Assembly: GCA_035347995.1 (NCBI GenBank)
Contig: DAOPQD010000020.1
Span: 1 to 46,454, forward strand
Reading direction: 5' to 3'
Length of the DNA: 46,454 bases
From: JAAZNO01 sp012798275
Lineage (GTDB): Bacteria > Chloroflexota > Anaerolineae > B4-G1 > SLSP01
Position 1 is the first letter of the stretch; every line of letters starts with the position of its first letter. The position numbers and the translations under genes are program-made. Under the pieces are notes generated by a model that was not told where the DNA came from, did not search any database, and worked only from the letters and a program-made list of their open reading frames with translations. This document shows positions 7,116 through 14,723 of this stretch, piece by piece.

Positions 7116-9647
7116 TCAACACTCGCTGTGCCCGCAGACGTAGCAGCGTCGGCAACCTTCAGTGTAGACCATGGTGGCCTGTCCGCAGCTGGGGCACAGA
7201 TCGCCTACCTGCATGGGGGACGCCGTGGGGGACGGCGCGGATGTCGGCGCCGCGGCGCTTTCCGGATCGTCCGCGTGCAGGGCGGTGTCATCATGCTCCT
7301 CCATCTCGTTGAGGTAATCGTTCAGCGCCTGGGCGACGCCGTCGGGCAGGCTCAGCACGCGCTGATGCCCGAAGCCCAGCGGTCTGCCGCCGCCGATGCC
7401 GCCCAGCTGGGCCACGATCTCCTCCAACCGGCGCCGTGGCTCCAGCGGCGAGGGCAGTCGCAGGTTCAACGAGATGAGCCGGCCGATGGCTTCGGCGACC
7501 GCCGCCGTCTCCGAACCCGCCTTGCCGACGTTGAGGAAGACCTCGAAGGGTTGCGCGTCGCCGTTCATGTTCACGGTGATGAAGGCGGTGCCTACCGGCG
7601 TGGGGACGCGATAGGTGCGCCCATTGAGCCGCTGCGGACGCGGTCGGATGTGGGGCGCTTGCCAGGGTGAGGGCGTTTTCTGCTGGCGCGTGGCCTCCGT
7701 CTCCAGCACCACCTTCTCGCGCGACCCGGCGACGTAGACGGTCAGGCCTTTGCAGCCCAGGCGCCAGGCCAGCCGGAACGCCGTGGCGACGTCCTCTTCG
7801 GTCGCGGTGGCGGGGAAATTGATCGTCTTGCTGATACTGGCGTCGGTGAAAGCCTGCAACGCTGCCTGCATTCGGATGTGTCCTTCTGCCGGAATGTCGC
7901 TGGCGACCACGAAAACCCGTTGCAGCGCTGCGGGGACTTCCTCCACGCCCTGGCAGCTGCCGGTCGGCGCCACTTTCTGGAAGATGCGCTCGCGGGTCTC
8001 CGCGTCAATGTGCGCTTCTTCGAGGGCCCTGACAAACGCCGGGCTGAAGTAGTGCAGGGGCAGCGTCTGGCCCTCGTCCTGCACGTAGCGGGTGTACGCG
8101 AGCGCGAAGATGGGCTCGCAACCGTAGCCCTCCACACCAGAGACGGTGGCGATGGTGCCCGTCGGCGCGACGGTGAGCTGGGCGGCGTTGCGGATTCCGT
8201 GCGCGCGAATTCCCTCCACGATGCTTTCCCAGGCGAGGGGCGGCCGGCCCCAATCGTAGCGCGGCCCGTCGTTCAGCCCGATGGGCCAGTGGGGCGGTTG
8301 CCAGGTCAGCGCGTGGGGATCGTAGACGCTGCCCTCGATGGCGGGGAAGGCGCCACGCTGCTGCGCCAGCTCGATGCTGGCCTGCATGGCGTGATAGCGG
8401 ACGAATTCCAGCAGTTGTGCCGCGAAATCCTGCGCGGCCTCGCTGCCGTAGGGAATCCGCAGGTGGATCAACACGTCCGCCAGACCCATGATCCCCAATC
8501 CGATGCGCCGGGTGCGATACGCCGCCTCGCGCAATTGGGGAACTGCCGGCACAAACGCATTGGCGGAGATCACGTCGTCCAGGAAGCGGGTGGCGTCGTG
8601 GACCGTCTCCGCCAACCCTTCCCAATCGAAGGCGGGCTGACCCTCTGCATCGTGGCCCAGCAGCCGCGCCAGGTTGACAGATCCCAGGCAACAATTCTCA
8701 TACGGCAATAAGAATTGTTCTCCGCACGGATTTGTGCACTCATAGCGTCCGAGGTGCGGCACGGGGTTGTCGCGCTGCGCGGTGTCGAGGAACAACATCC
8801 CCGGCTCACCGTTCTGCCATGCCTGGCGGACGATTTTGGAGAAGAGCTCCCGGGCGCGCACGGTGCGATAGGCCTTGATCCCGACGCCGGCTGCTTCGGC
8901 CTGTTCCAGCGTGCCGTTAAATTTGCGGTAGAGCGGGCTTTCGATGTCAGGAAAGCGTAGCGTCCATGCGCCATCGGCCTCCACGGCTTCCATGAAGGCG
9001 TCGAGAATGCCCACGGAGATATTGAAGTTGGTGATGGCGTCCTCGCTGGTCTTGCAGGTGACGAAAGCCTCGATGTCGGGGTGATCTACGCGCAGCACGC
9101 TCATGTTGGCGCCGCGCCGAGATCCCCCTTGCGCGATCTCCCCGAACGCGCGGTCGTAGACCCGCAGGAAGCCCACGGGCCCCGTCGCTTTCCCCATGCT
9201 GGAAAATACCAGCGCGGCCTTGGGGCGCAGGCGGGAAAAGGAGAAGCCGTTGCCGCCGCCGGTCTGTTGGATCAGCGCCGCGTCGCGGAGGGTCTGGAAA
9301 ATCCCCCCCGGTTCTTTACCCATGTCGTCCTCGATGGGCAGGACGAAACAGGCCGCCAGTTGTCCCAGAGGCGTGCCGGCGCCGGTGAATGTCGGCGAGT
9401 TGGGCACGAATCGCAGCTGGGCCAACATGCTGAAGAAGCGTGCCTCCGCTTCCGCCGCGGTACCGGCGTCGTTTTCGGCGGCCGCGATGTGATGGGCGAC
9501 GCGGTGGAACATGCCGGCGACCGTCTCCGCGGGCTCGCCGCGCTCATTACGCCGTAGATAGCGGCGCCGCAGCACCTCCAACGCATTTTCTGAGAATTGC
9601 GCCTCGATCGCGGCGTCGGAGAGCGCTGCCTCGGTCGTGCTCTTCAT
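7116..9647 (-). CDS. nrdJ: Adenosylcobalamin-dependent (class II) ribonucleotide reductase
   Basis: An 843-residue enzyme converting ribonucleotides to deoxyribonucleotides with a B12-derived thiyl radical in the cytoplasm. Family landmarks: VPNSPTFTGAG near the N-terminus with the first redox Cys in AACFVLPIEDD, the active-site loop NPCGEQFLLPYENC with the radical Cys and Glu, PTGTIATVSGVEGYGCEP, and a C-terminal extension ending in a four-Cys ribbon CPSCG...CRRCYVCGHSEC that presumably re-reduces the active site. The ATG at 9647 has GCAGGAGGAA in front. A 22-codon upstream extension lacks family similarity. It follows nrdR on the same strand after 183 nt and lies near a glutaredoxin-like gene, forming a deoxynucleotide block. 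No class I genes are visible. A B12 riboswitch was sought and not recognised. Confidence 0.95.
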   Translation of the reverse strand: MKSTTEAALSDAAIEAQFSENALEVLRRRYLRRNERGEPAETVAGMFHRVAHHIAAAENDAGTAAEAEARFFSMLAQLRFVPNSPTFTGAGTPLGQLAACFVLPIEDDMGKEPGGIFQTLRDAALIQQTGGGNGFSFSRLRPKAALVFSSMGKATGPVGFLRVYDRAFGEIAQGGSRRGANMSVLRVDHPDIEAFVTCKTSEDAITNFNISVGILDAFMEAVEADGAWTLRFPDIESPLYRKFNGTLEQAEAAGVGIKAYRTVRARELFSKIVRQAWQNGEPGMLFLDTAQRDNPVPHLGRYECTNPCGEQFLLPYENCCLGSVNLARLLGHDAEGQPAFDWEGLAETVHDATRFLDDVISANAFVPAVPQLREAAYRTRRIGLGIMGLADVLIHLRIPYGSEAAQDFAAQLLEFVRYHAMQASIELAQQRGAFPAIEGSVYDPHALTWQPPHWPIGLNDGPRYDWGRPPLAWESIVEGIRAHGIRNAAQLTVAPTGTIATVSGVEGYGCEPIFALAYTRYVQDEGQTLPLHYFSPAFVRALEEAHIDAETRERIFQKVAPTGSCQGVEEVPAALQRVFVVASDIPAEGHIRMQAALQAFTDASISKTINFPATATEEDVATAFRLAWRLGCKGLTVYVAGSREKVVLETEATRQQKTPSPWQAPHIRPRPQRLNGRTYRVPTPVGTAFITVNMNGDAQPFEVFLNVGKAGSETAAVAEAIGRLISLNLRLPSPLEPRRRLEEIVAQLGGIGGGRPLGFGHQRVLSLPDGVAQALNDYLNEMEEHDDTALHADDPESAAAPTSAPSPTASPMQVGDLCPSCGQATMVYTEGCRRCYVCGHSEC

Positions 9648-9830
9648 GATTTCCTCCTGCAAACACGTATTTTGGGCAGGCCTTAACCTGCAGGGTGTTG
9701 CGCCTGGAAGCATGGCGCGAACTTTATCCGTTGGCGAGCCACAGGCTCATGGTGGCTTTGTGGGAAAGGTTTCTCGAGAAGGGCTGGTGAGATGCTCTCT
9801 TTCTAGAGGGACATCGCAATTAGAGTGGGT
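9648..9830 (-). other. 183-nt nrdR-nrdJ intergenic leader
   Basis: Contains several short hairpins on the minus strand (AGCCACCATGAGCCTGTGGCT-like arms near 9740-9765 and CTGCAGG...CCTGC near 9675-9695) before the SD of nrdJ. No B12 box as in cobalamin riboswitches and no clear NrdR box were found by eye. Could hold a second promoter or an unrecognised regulatory structure. Confidence 0.3.
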
Positions 9831-10286
9831 TCAGTCGCGCTGGGCGCGCAACGTGTCAATCTCGCGCCGAATGGCTTCCAAATCGCTCAGTCCCAGGTAA
9901 ACGATGGCGTAGCGAATGTAGGCGACTTCGTCAATCTGGCGCAGTTCATCAATGACCATGTCCCCAATGGTTTGGCTGGAGACTTCGGCTCGCCCGATCT
10001 GGCGGATGGCATATTCTACGTGGTCAATCAGGCTTTCCAAGCGTTCGGCGGAGATGGGACGACGGGCGCAGGCAATGCGCAGGCCCGAAAGGATTTTCTC
10101 CCGGTCGAATTCTTCACGGCGTCCATCACGTTTCACGACGAGGGGGTTTAAGAGGATGGGGCGCTCAACGGTGGAAAAGCGCCGCTCGCATTCCAGGCAT
10201 TCGCGCCGTCGCCGTATATTTCCTTGCGAGTCCTGCCGCGTGTCAACGACTTTGGTCGAAAGTGAATGACAGTAGGGACATTTCAT
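9831..10286 (-). CDS. nrdR: Transcriptional repressor NrdR
   Basis: A 151-residue regulator of ribonucleotide reductase genes. N-terminal zinc ribbon with CPYC (3-6) and CLEC (31-34), basic DNA-binding stretch IRRRREC, then an ATP-cone (about 49-139, VVKRDGRREEFDREKI) that senses ATP/dATP. Full length for the family. It is encoded immediately upstream of nrdJ, with a promoter and two NrdR-box-like palindromes in front, so autoregulation and control of nrdJ by read-through are likely. The ATG at 10286 starts the canonical MKCPYC. A weak AGGAGC lies about 9 nt upstream. Confidence 0.96.
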   Translation of the reverse strand: MKCPYCHSLSTKVVDTRQDSQGNIRRRRECLECERRFSTVERPILLNPLVVKRDGRREEFDREKILSGLRIACARRPISAERLESLIDHVEYAIRQIGRAEVSSQTIGDMVIDELRQIDEVAYIRYAIVYLGLSDLEAIRREIDTLRAQRD

Positions 10287-10306
10287 GCCTGGGCTCCTAA
10301 AATGCG

Positions 10307-10324
10307 ACCCCTATATCTAGGGGT
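10307..10324 (-). promoter_or_regulatory. NrdR-box-like palindrome upstream of nrdR
   Basis: ACCCCTATATCTAGGGGT, an almost perfect palindrome. Its core CTATATCTAG matches nine of ten positions of the published NrdR-box core CWATATATWG. It lies about 30-47 nt downstream of the predicted nrdR transcript start. Confidence 0.6.
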
Positions 10325-10341
10325 GCGCGGTGATGCGCTTA

Positions 10342-10356
10342 CTATCTATTGGATAG
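10342..10356 (-). promoter_or_regulatory. Second palindrome, possible distal NrdR box
   Basis: CTATCTATTGGATAG (5-bp arms CTATC/GATAG). Its centre is about 33 bp from the centre of the first palindrome, near three helical turns, which suits the paired boxes NrdR uses. It overlaps the predicted transcript start. Match to the NrdR consensus is weaker than for the first box. Confidence 0.4.
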
Positions 10357-10360
10357 ACTC

Positions 10361-10388
10361 ATTATAGCACAGAGGTATTTTCTGGCAA
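10361..10388 (-). promoter_or_regulatory. nrdR promoter
   Basis: On minus: TTGCCA (10383-10388), 16-bp spacer, TATAAT (10361-10366). Start of transcription near 10354, inside the distal palindrome. Confidence 0.7.
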
Positions 10389-10442
10389 GGCCATTTCCCC
10401 ACTTGTCGAGGCCGTCTTTCTGCGGTCAAGCTATCTGCAAAT

Positions 10443-10458
10443 TGCAATCATGATTGCA
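10443..10458. promoter_or_regulatory. Perfect 16-bp palindrome between divergent promoters
   Basis: TGCAATCATGATTGCA lies between the nrdR promoter and the promoter of the second glutaredoxin, 36 bp upstream of the latter's -35 box. A candidate operator. Regulator unknown. Confidence 0.4.
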
Positions 10459-10493
10459 GTTGACCGGATAATACCAGCCGTGACCCGGAGCCG

Positions 10494-10521
10494 TTGACAA
10501 AAAATCAGATATGAGTATGAT
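10494..10521 (+). promoter_or_regulatory. Promoter of the second glutaredoxin-like gene
   Basis: TTGACA (10494-10499), 16-bp spacer, TATGAT (10516-10521). Transcript start near 10528, about 23 nt before the ATG. Confidence 0.7.
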
Positions 10522-10550
10522 AAAGCTACTAAACTGACGGAGGTGATGAG

Positions 10551-10856
10551 ATGAGTCCCAAATCTGAGAAGAAGCATCATCGGGTCATTGTGTTTTCGAC
10601 GCCGACGTGTCCGCACTGCCGCGCGGCGAAGCGCTACCTGGAGCAGCACGGCATCAGCTACGTGGATGTGGACGTCTCCCGCGATGCCGCGGCCGCGCGC
10701 GATATGGTCCGGCGCACCGGTGAACAGGGCGTGCCGCAATTGGAAATTGACGGACGCATGGTCATCGGCTTTAATCGCGCCAGGATTGACCGCCTGTTGG
10801 GGTTGAACCAACGCAGCGACGCGGCGGAGGACGAGGGCCCGGTGCTCGCTGCATAG
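10551..10856 (+). CDS. Glutaredoxin-like protein, NrdH-type paralogue
   Basis: A 101-residue protein with the same fold and order of motifs as the protein at 115-366: VIVFSTPTCPHC redox site, QGVPQLEI cis-Pro segment, GFNRARIDRLLGL. A Lys-rich N-terminus and an acidic C-terminal tail (AAEDEGP) are added. The SD GGAGGTGATGAG precedes the ATG. Transcribed divergently from nrdR, and therefore a good candidate electron donor for the class II reductase NrdJ. This partner assignment is inference from position. The CPHC active site differs from CPYC of the paralogue and may tune redox potential. Confidence 0.88.
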   Translation: MSPKSEKKHHRVIVFSTPTCPHCRAAKRYLEQHGISYVDVDVSRDAAAARDMVRRTGEQGVPQLEIDGRMVIGFNRARIDRLLGLNQRSDAAEDEGPVLAA

Positions 10857-10867
10857 CTGGCTCTGAG

Positions 10868-10910
10868 ACGACAAACGACCGACCCTCCTCACAGGTCGGT
10901 CGTTTGTCGT
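10868..10910. terminator. Long hairpin between convergent genes
   Basis: A 17-bp perfect stem, 10868-10884 paired with 10894-10910 (arms begin ACGACAAACGACC), 9-nt loop. There is no T tract on either side, so termination efficiency is uncertain, but position between converging genes fits a bidirectional terminator. Confidence 0.6.
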
Positions 10911-10933
10911 AGTGCAGGCTCCTGACGGCTCCG

Positions 10934-11623
10934 TTAGTGGAGCGCGCGTTTTGCTCCGGGCACGGCGCCGAGGATTTTCACTCCCGCCGTCTCCACGTCT
11001 TCACTGTTGTAGAGGTAGGGATCAAGATAGTAGCTCAGCAATACCAGCGCCAATCCGGCCACGACCGCGAGGAGCAGTTTCAGCCCCGGTCCGAGCAGGC
11101 GTGAGCGCAGTGAGGGCGCCATCAGAGCGGGATAGGGCGCGTCGAGGCGTCGGGCCGGCGTGCCGACGCCGTCGAGCTGGGGAAAATACGCAGCGGCGTT
11201 TTCGGTCAGCTCCGCGCTGATGGCCTCGGCGATCTGAACGCATTGTGCGGGATCAGGCCAGTTGAAATAGATGATGAAGACCGATTGGAAGTTATCGCTA
11301 GCGATGTTGGCTTGCAGCGCACCCGCTGCTACCTGGAGATGCTGCGTGGCGAGCCGCTCCGACACTGCCTGGGCGAAGCCCTGGGTCACTGCGACGTCTG
11401 CCAGCGCGTTGGCGACATACTCGGAGGTGAGCCAGGGGTAGTAGCGATCGTAATCAACCGAGAGGCCGGCCGGCTCCGTCCCTGTGACAAAGCGCATCAC
11501 CACCTGATAAGTTGGGGACGCCGGGCGAAAGGTCAGCGCCACATACGCAGCGACGACGAGCACCGGCAGAGCTGCCAGCCACCAGCGCCGCAGCAGATAT
11601 TTGAAGTACGATCGTAATTCCAT
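10934..11623 (-). CDS. Wzz/chain-length-determinant-like polysaccharide co-polymerase
   Basis: A 229-residue membrane protein with the two-helix Wzz topology. A first helix (about 15-31, WLAALPVLVVAAYVALTF) is followed by a long extracytoplasmic part with coiled character, then a second helix near the C-terminus (about 182-200, LKLLLAVVAGLALVLLSYYL) preceded by the Pro-rich PYPALMAPSLRS. The short cytoplasmic tail lacks a tyrosine-kinase domain. Such proteins set chain length in surface polysaccharide export. ATG 11623 is preferred (AAGGAT about 9 nt upstream). ATG 11632, three codons earlier, cannot be excluded. It stands alone here; the polysaccharide operon starting at 18928 may be its functional partner. 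Confidence 0.75.
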   Translation of the reverse strand: MELRSYFKYLLRRWWLAALPVLVVAAYVALTFRPASPTYQVVMRFVTGTEPAGLSVDYDRYYPWLTSEYVANALADVAVTQGFAQAVSERLATQHLQVAAGALQANIASDNFQSVFIIYFNWPDPAQCVQIAEAISAELTENAAAYFPQLDGVGTPARRLDAPYPALMAPSLRSRLLGPGLKLLLAVVAGLALVLLSYYLDPYLYNSEDVETAGVKILGAVPGAKRALH

Positions 11624-11690
11624 AATCGCCATCCTTGCAGGACGTGAGTTAAGGGGAGGGGACCTGTCCCGTTGCCCGTCCCCGGCTATG

Positions 11691-11718
11691 ATTGTAGCCG
11701 GCTTAGGCCAGCTGGCAA
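11691..11718 (-). promoter_or_regulatory. Promoter of the Wzz-like gene
   Basis: On minus: TTGCCA (11713-11718), 16-bp spacer, TACAAT (11691-11696). Leader of about 60 nt. Confidence 0.6.
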
Positions 11719-11749
11719 ATGGCCTGAAGGTGCGTTCTTTCCCAGGCTC

Positions 11750-11777
11750 TTGTTTTCTGTCTCAGAGCGGGTATAAT
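11750..11777 (+). promoter_or_regulatory. Promoter of the yajC operon
   Basis: TTGTTT (11750-11755), 16-bp spacer, TATAAT (11772-11777). Leader of about 135 nt before the ATG at 11918. Divergent from the Wzz promoter. Confidence 0.6.
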
Positions 11778-11917
11778 CAAAGCACTCGGCGACGCTGGAG
11801 CCATTTTTAGAAGCGCGCCGTTGTATCAAGGGCTGTGTTAACCGGGCGTGGCGGGCTGGCGAGGTATTCTTTGCGTTGTGTCTGTTGTACTCAATTTTCT
11901 GTGAAGGAGCAAAAAGC

Positions 11918-12277
11918 ATGAATGGGACTGGTGGCAATACGACAATTTGGCTGATCCTCATCGTGGCGGCGGTGTTGTTTCTTTTCTTGCCCCAATGGCT
12001 GGCGCGCCGTAAAGAAACGCAGAAGATGGCGACGCTGGAGGTGGGACAGCGTGTTTTGACCATCGGCGGTTTCATCGGGCAGCTGACCTACATTGACCGG
12101 GAACACAACATGGCGCGCATTAAGCTCGCTGAGGGGATGGAGGCGAACATCCTGTTGAACGCCATTGCCCGTCCTTTGCCGGAGACATCTGTTGTGGAGG
12201 AGACGCCAGAGCCGGAGGCGGACTCGGACTCGGATTCGGACTCGGATTCGGACTCGGATTCGGATTCGGAATCCTGA
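11918..12277 (+). CDS. yajC: Sec translocon accessory subunit YajC with Asp-Ser repeat tail
   Basis: A 119-residue protein. One N-terminal membrane helix (about 10-24, IWLILIVAAVLFLFLPQW) is followed by the basic RRKETQKM and the YajC core (LEVGQRVLTIGGFIGQLTYID). YajC associates with SecDF and the SecYEG translocon. The C-terminus after residue 100 is an unusual DSDSDSDS tail encoded by a 6-bp tandem array. The ATG at 11918 has GAAGGAGC upstream; an earlier in-frame ATG at 11876 lacks an SD and would disrupt the short N-terminus. No secD or secF is adjacent. Confidence 0.92.
   Translation: MNGTGGNTTIWLILIVAAVLFLFLPQWLARRKETQKMATLEVGQRVLTIGGFIGQLTYIDREHNMARIKLAEGMEANILLNAIARPLPETSVVEETPEPEADSDSDSDSDSDSDSDSES
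12221..12268 (+). repeat. 6-bp tandem repeat (GAYTCG)8 in the 3' end of yajC
   Basis: Eight head-to-tail hexamers alternating GACTCG and GATTCG, each encoding Asp-Ser. Expansion or contraction would keep the frame and change only tail length. Confidence 0.9.
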
Positions 12278-12335
12278 TTCCGGGCGGGTACAGAAGTTGA
12301 CCGGGCGCCTGTCGTGTGGGGGCGCGGGGTGAGAG

Positions 12336-13052
12336 ATGCATCTTTCGGCGGCGGCGGCGAAGATCAACAAATGGGCCGTGCAGCAAAGCGGCGATACGCT
12401 GGAGATGATCGAGCGTCCCCGCGGCGGGCTTTCGGTGGTGCTGGTAGACGGGCAGAGCTCCGGGCGCGCGGCCAAACAGGTGAGCATGTGGGTCGTGCGG
12501 AAGGTCATCGCCGATCTGGCTGAGGGAGTGCGCGATGGGGCGGCGGCTCGCGCCGCGAACGACGTCCTCTATGCGCTGCGCGACGGCAAAGTCTCCGCGA
12601 CCCTCGTCATTCTCTCGGCTGACCTGGCAAGCCATTCGCTGGTCGTCACCCGCTGCGGCAACCCGGAAGTCTACCTTCGGGAGCCGGAGGGAGGCCTCCG
12701 CCGTTTGGAAGGGACCGCGCCGCCGCTGGGCTTTTACCGTCACGTGCGCCCGCTGGTGGATTCGCTGCCGCTGGAGCCCAATCGGATGCTGTGCGCGTTC
12801 ACCGATGGGATCTTGCACGCCGGTAGCCGCAAAGGGCAGGCGCTCGATGTGGCGGCGACGCTGGCCGCGCTGTGGGAAGTTGCCCCAGAGGCCCAGGCGA
12901 TCGCCGACGGGCTGTTGACGCGGGCATTGGAACTCGAGGAGCAACGTCCGCTGGACGATGCGAGCGTGGCGGTGCTGCAAGTGCTCTCCGGCGCTGCCGC
13001 CGGGCCGCGCTTCATGCGGGTGGAGATGCCGCTCCCGGATGATCTGGGATAG
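12336..13052 (+). CDS. SpoIIE-type PP2C protein phosphatase
   Basis: A 238-residue single-domain phosphatase. Motifs of the SpoIIE/RsbU PPM fold appear in order: LVDGQSSGRAAKQVS (metal-binding Asp-Gly), SATLVILSAD, VVTRCGNPEVYL, CAFTDGILHAGS (metal-binding Asp) and DDASVAVLQV near the C-terminus. Such enzymes usually dephosphorylate anti-anti-sigma factors in partner-switching cascades, but no STAS or anti-sigma gene is in the window, so its substrate is unknown. The SD GGGGTGAGAG lies right before the ATG. It follows yajC by 58 nt on the same strand and precedes the P-loop/MobB-archease/rtcB group. Confidence 0.82.
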   Translation: MHLSAAAAKINKWAVQQSGDTLEMIERPRGGLSVVLVDGQSSGRAAKQVSMWVVRKVIADLAEGVRDGAAARAANDVLYALRDGKVSATLVILSADLASHSLVVTRCGNPEVYLREPEGGLRRLEGTAPPLGFYRHVRPLVDSLPLEPNRMLCAFTDGILHAGSRKGQALDVAATLAALWEVAPEAQAIADGLLTRALELEEQRPLDDASVAVLQVLSGAAAGPRFMRVEMPLPDDLG

Positions 13053-13124
13053 GTAGGACAGATGCAGTCGGGCAGCAAAAAACAGATCTAACTGCAAAGA
13101 GCGCTAAGAACGCAAAGTATTATT

Positions 13125-13568
13125 TTGAGCCAGCTGGGAACCGGCTGTGAGGAAGTGACAACGAAGCCACTGGTTGGAATCGTGGGGCCGTGCTCTGCGG
13201 GCAAGTCGGTGCTCGCGCGGCGGCTGCGCGCTGCGGGATACGAGGTGCGCGAGATTCGTCAGGAGCATTCGGTAACGCCGACCATGTGGCAGCGCCTCAC
13301 CCATCCCGATGTGTTGATCTACCTCGATGTGAGCATGGACGTCGCGGCTCAGCGCGAGGGACTGGCGGCGCCCTCAGCCTGGTGGGTGGAGGAGCGCGAG
13401 TTCCGGTTAGCCCATGCCCGTCAGCACTGCGATTTCTACCTCGACACCAGCGCGCTTGCTCCTCAGGAAATTTTCATCCTGGTGCACGAATTCCTGCAAT
13501 CCTGGGAGCGCCGCCCGACAGGCGGAACGGAATCTGAAAATGGAACGTTGGGCCATTCCTTGCTTTAG
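13125..13568 (+). CDS. Small P-loop NTPase/kinase-like protein of unknown role
   Basis: About 137-147 residues. A Walker A motif GPCSAGKS (19-26 from the TTG at 13125) opens a compact kinase-like fold. The middle has HPDVLIYLDVSMDVAAQRE, a Walker-B-like strand and lid seen in shikimate/adenylate-kinase relatives, followed by WWVEEREFRLAHAR and a C-terminal helix. I do not recognise a specific family. The start is uncertain: TTG at 13125 and GTG at 13155 are the candidates and neither has a well-placed SD. Its 3' end overlaps the MobB-archease gene by 29 nt, so the two are almost certainly co-translated and may act together. Confidence 0.7.
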   Translation: MSQLGTGCEEVTTKPLVGIVGPCSAGKSVLARRLRAAGYEVREIRQEHSVTPTMWQRLTHPDVLIYLDVSMDVAAQREGLAAPSAWWVEEREFRLAHARQHCDFYLDTSALAPQEIFILVHEFLQSWERRPTGGTESENGTLGHSLL

Positions 13569-14460
13569 TTTCGTGGGGCGAAGCGGCGTCGGCAAGACGA
13601 CGGTGCTGGAGCGGGTGGTAGCGGCATTGGCGCAGCGCGGCTATCGCGTGGCCGCGATCAAGCACACGCGACACGCCGACCTCGAGACTGACCTGCCCGG
13701 CAAGGACACCCGTCGTTTCTGGGACGCCGGCGCTGTGCAAACCGTGTTGATCACGCCGGAGCGGGTGGCACAGGTTCGTCGCGTCGCCGCGCCGGCCCTC
13801 GAAGATGTGCTCGCCGGGATCCGTGACGTGGATGTAGTATTGGTCGAGGGCGATAAAACCGGCCCGCTGCCCAAAATCGAAGTGGTGCGCGCCGCTTGCA
13901 CCCCCGATGTGCTCCCCGATCTGGTAGGGCGCATCGCCTGTATTACCGACGTGCCCGATTTGAGTTGGGATGGACTTGCCTTTGCCCTTGATGCTGACAT
14001 AGCGTTGGCGAATTTTATCGAGGAATGGATCGTCGCGGCGCAGGCGGGAGTGGGGGGCTGGGAGGAGCTGGAGCACACAGCGGATCTGGCGCTGCGGGTG
14101 TGGGCGCCGGACCTGCCGGGGCTGTTTGTCGCGGCGGCGCGGGGCATGTTCTCGCTGAGCGCCGCGGCGACGGCACCGACGTTCACTCACGCTGAACAGC
14201 TCACCTTGCACGCGGTGGATCGGGAGGCGTTGCTGGTGGACTGGCTCAACGAGCTACTCTACCTCAGCGAGGCTGGTGCCGGGCAGTGGGCGTATGGCGC
14301 CTTTCGCTTTGAGGTCCTCACGGGAAGGACGCTGCGCGCGCTCGCGCTTGGGGCGCAGGTCACGGCGCGCCGCAATGAGGTCAAAGCGGCTACCTTCCAC
14401 GATATTGCTATTCGCGAGAGTGCTGCGGGTTTGGAGACGACGCTGGTTTTCGATATGTGA
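13540..14460 (+). CDS. MobB-archease fusion protein
   Basis: A 306-residue protein with two domains not normally joined. Residues 1 to about 170 are MobB-like (molybdopterin-guanine dinucleotide biosynthesis adaptor, GTP-binding): Walker A GRSGVGKTT (13-21), YRVAAIKHTRH, PGKDTRRFWDAGA, VVLVEGDKTGPLPKIEV. Residues 174-306 are archease: HTAD (179-182) that binds metal, LLVDWLNELLYLSE, VKAATFHDIAI and C-terminal TTLVFDM. Archease activates RtcB RNA ligase, and rtcB is the next gene. The reading frame is continuous through the junction (around 14041-14060), with no frameshift. The ATG at 13540 is chosen because the MobB fold starts there. No molybdenum cofactor genes are in the window, so a role in RNA ligation rather than cofactor synthesis is inferred. 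Confidence 0.88.
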   Translation: MERWAIPCFSFVGRSGVGKTTVLERVVAALAQRGYRVAAIKHTRHADLETDLPGKDTRRFWDAGAVQTVLITPERVAQVRRVAAPALEDVLAGIRDVDVVLVEGDKTGPLPKIEVVRAACTPDVLPDLVGRIACITDVPDLSWDGLAFALDADIALANFIEEWIVAAQAGVGGWEELEHTADLALRVWAPDLPGLFVAAARGMFSLSAAATAPTFTHAEQLTLHAVDREALLVDWLNELLYLSEAGAGQWAYGAFRFEVLTGRTLRALALGAQVTARRNEVKAATFHDIAIRESAAGLETTLVFDM

Positions 14461-14481
14461 AGGTGCGAAGGTGTGAACGTG

Positions 14482-14523
14482 CTTATTCGTGAAATTCGTG
14501 TTCATTCGGGGCCATTTACGAAG
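14482..14523 (+). repeat. 42-bp direct repeat, copy 1
   Basis: Begins CTTATTCGTGAAATTCGTG and runs to GGGGCCATTTACGAAG. It is repeated at 14672-14713 with one difference by eye, so the rtcB leader carries a duplicated block. Confidence 0.9.
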
Positions 14524-14718
14524 AAGACGTCATGTGCTGGCGCACATCATTCAAGGATGAAAATGTGAGTCGTGAGCAGCGACGGCGACGGCTCACCGGT
14601 TCGACACGAGCCAACCGCGCTGAAGCGCGGTGTTTGAGGGCGTAGCAGCCCCGGGGCCAGGAATTTCTAATCTTATTCGTGAAATTCGTGTTCATTCGGG
14701 GCCATTTTCGAAGGAGGT
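14510..14718 (+). other. Structured leader element upstream of rtcB
   Basis: Same order of parts as before bactofilin: CCATTTACGAAGAAGACG then CATGTGCTGGCGCACAT (an ATGTGC/GCACAT hairpin, about 14531-14546); GTGAGTCGT (14565-14573) facing ACGGCTCAC (about 14587-14595), a 9-bp stem with one U-G wobble; then an extra hairpin CCGCGC/GCGCGG (14615-14620/14625-14630); and finally ATTTTCGAAGGAGG (14704-14717), the SD of rtcB. About 260 nt separate the two genes. Confidence 0.55.
14672..14713 (+). repeat. 42-bp direct repeat, copy 2
   Basis: Second copy of the block at 14482-14523, reading GGGGCCATTTTCGAAG at its end, where it merges with the SD of rtcB. Confidence 0.9.
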
Positions 14719-14723
14719 GAAGG

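Noticed and set aside
9648..9830. Cobalamin riboswitch before nrdJ
   Set aside because: Expected for a B12-dependent enzyme, but the conserved B12 box and GCCACTG core were not found by eye. A covariance search (Rfam RF00174) with a significant hit would reverse this.
14590..14640. tRNA or tRNA fragment near GGTTCGAC in the rtcB leader
   Set aside because: The T-loop-like string is isolated; no acceptor, D or anticodon arms can be folded around it.
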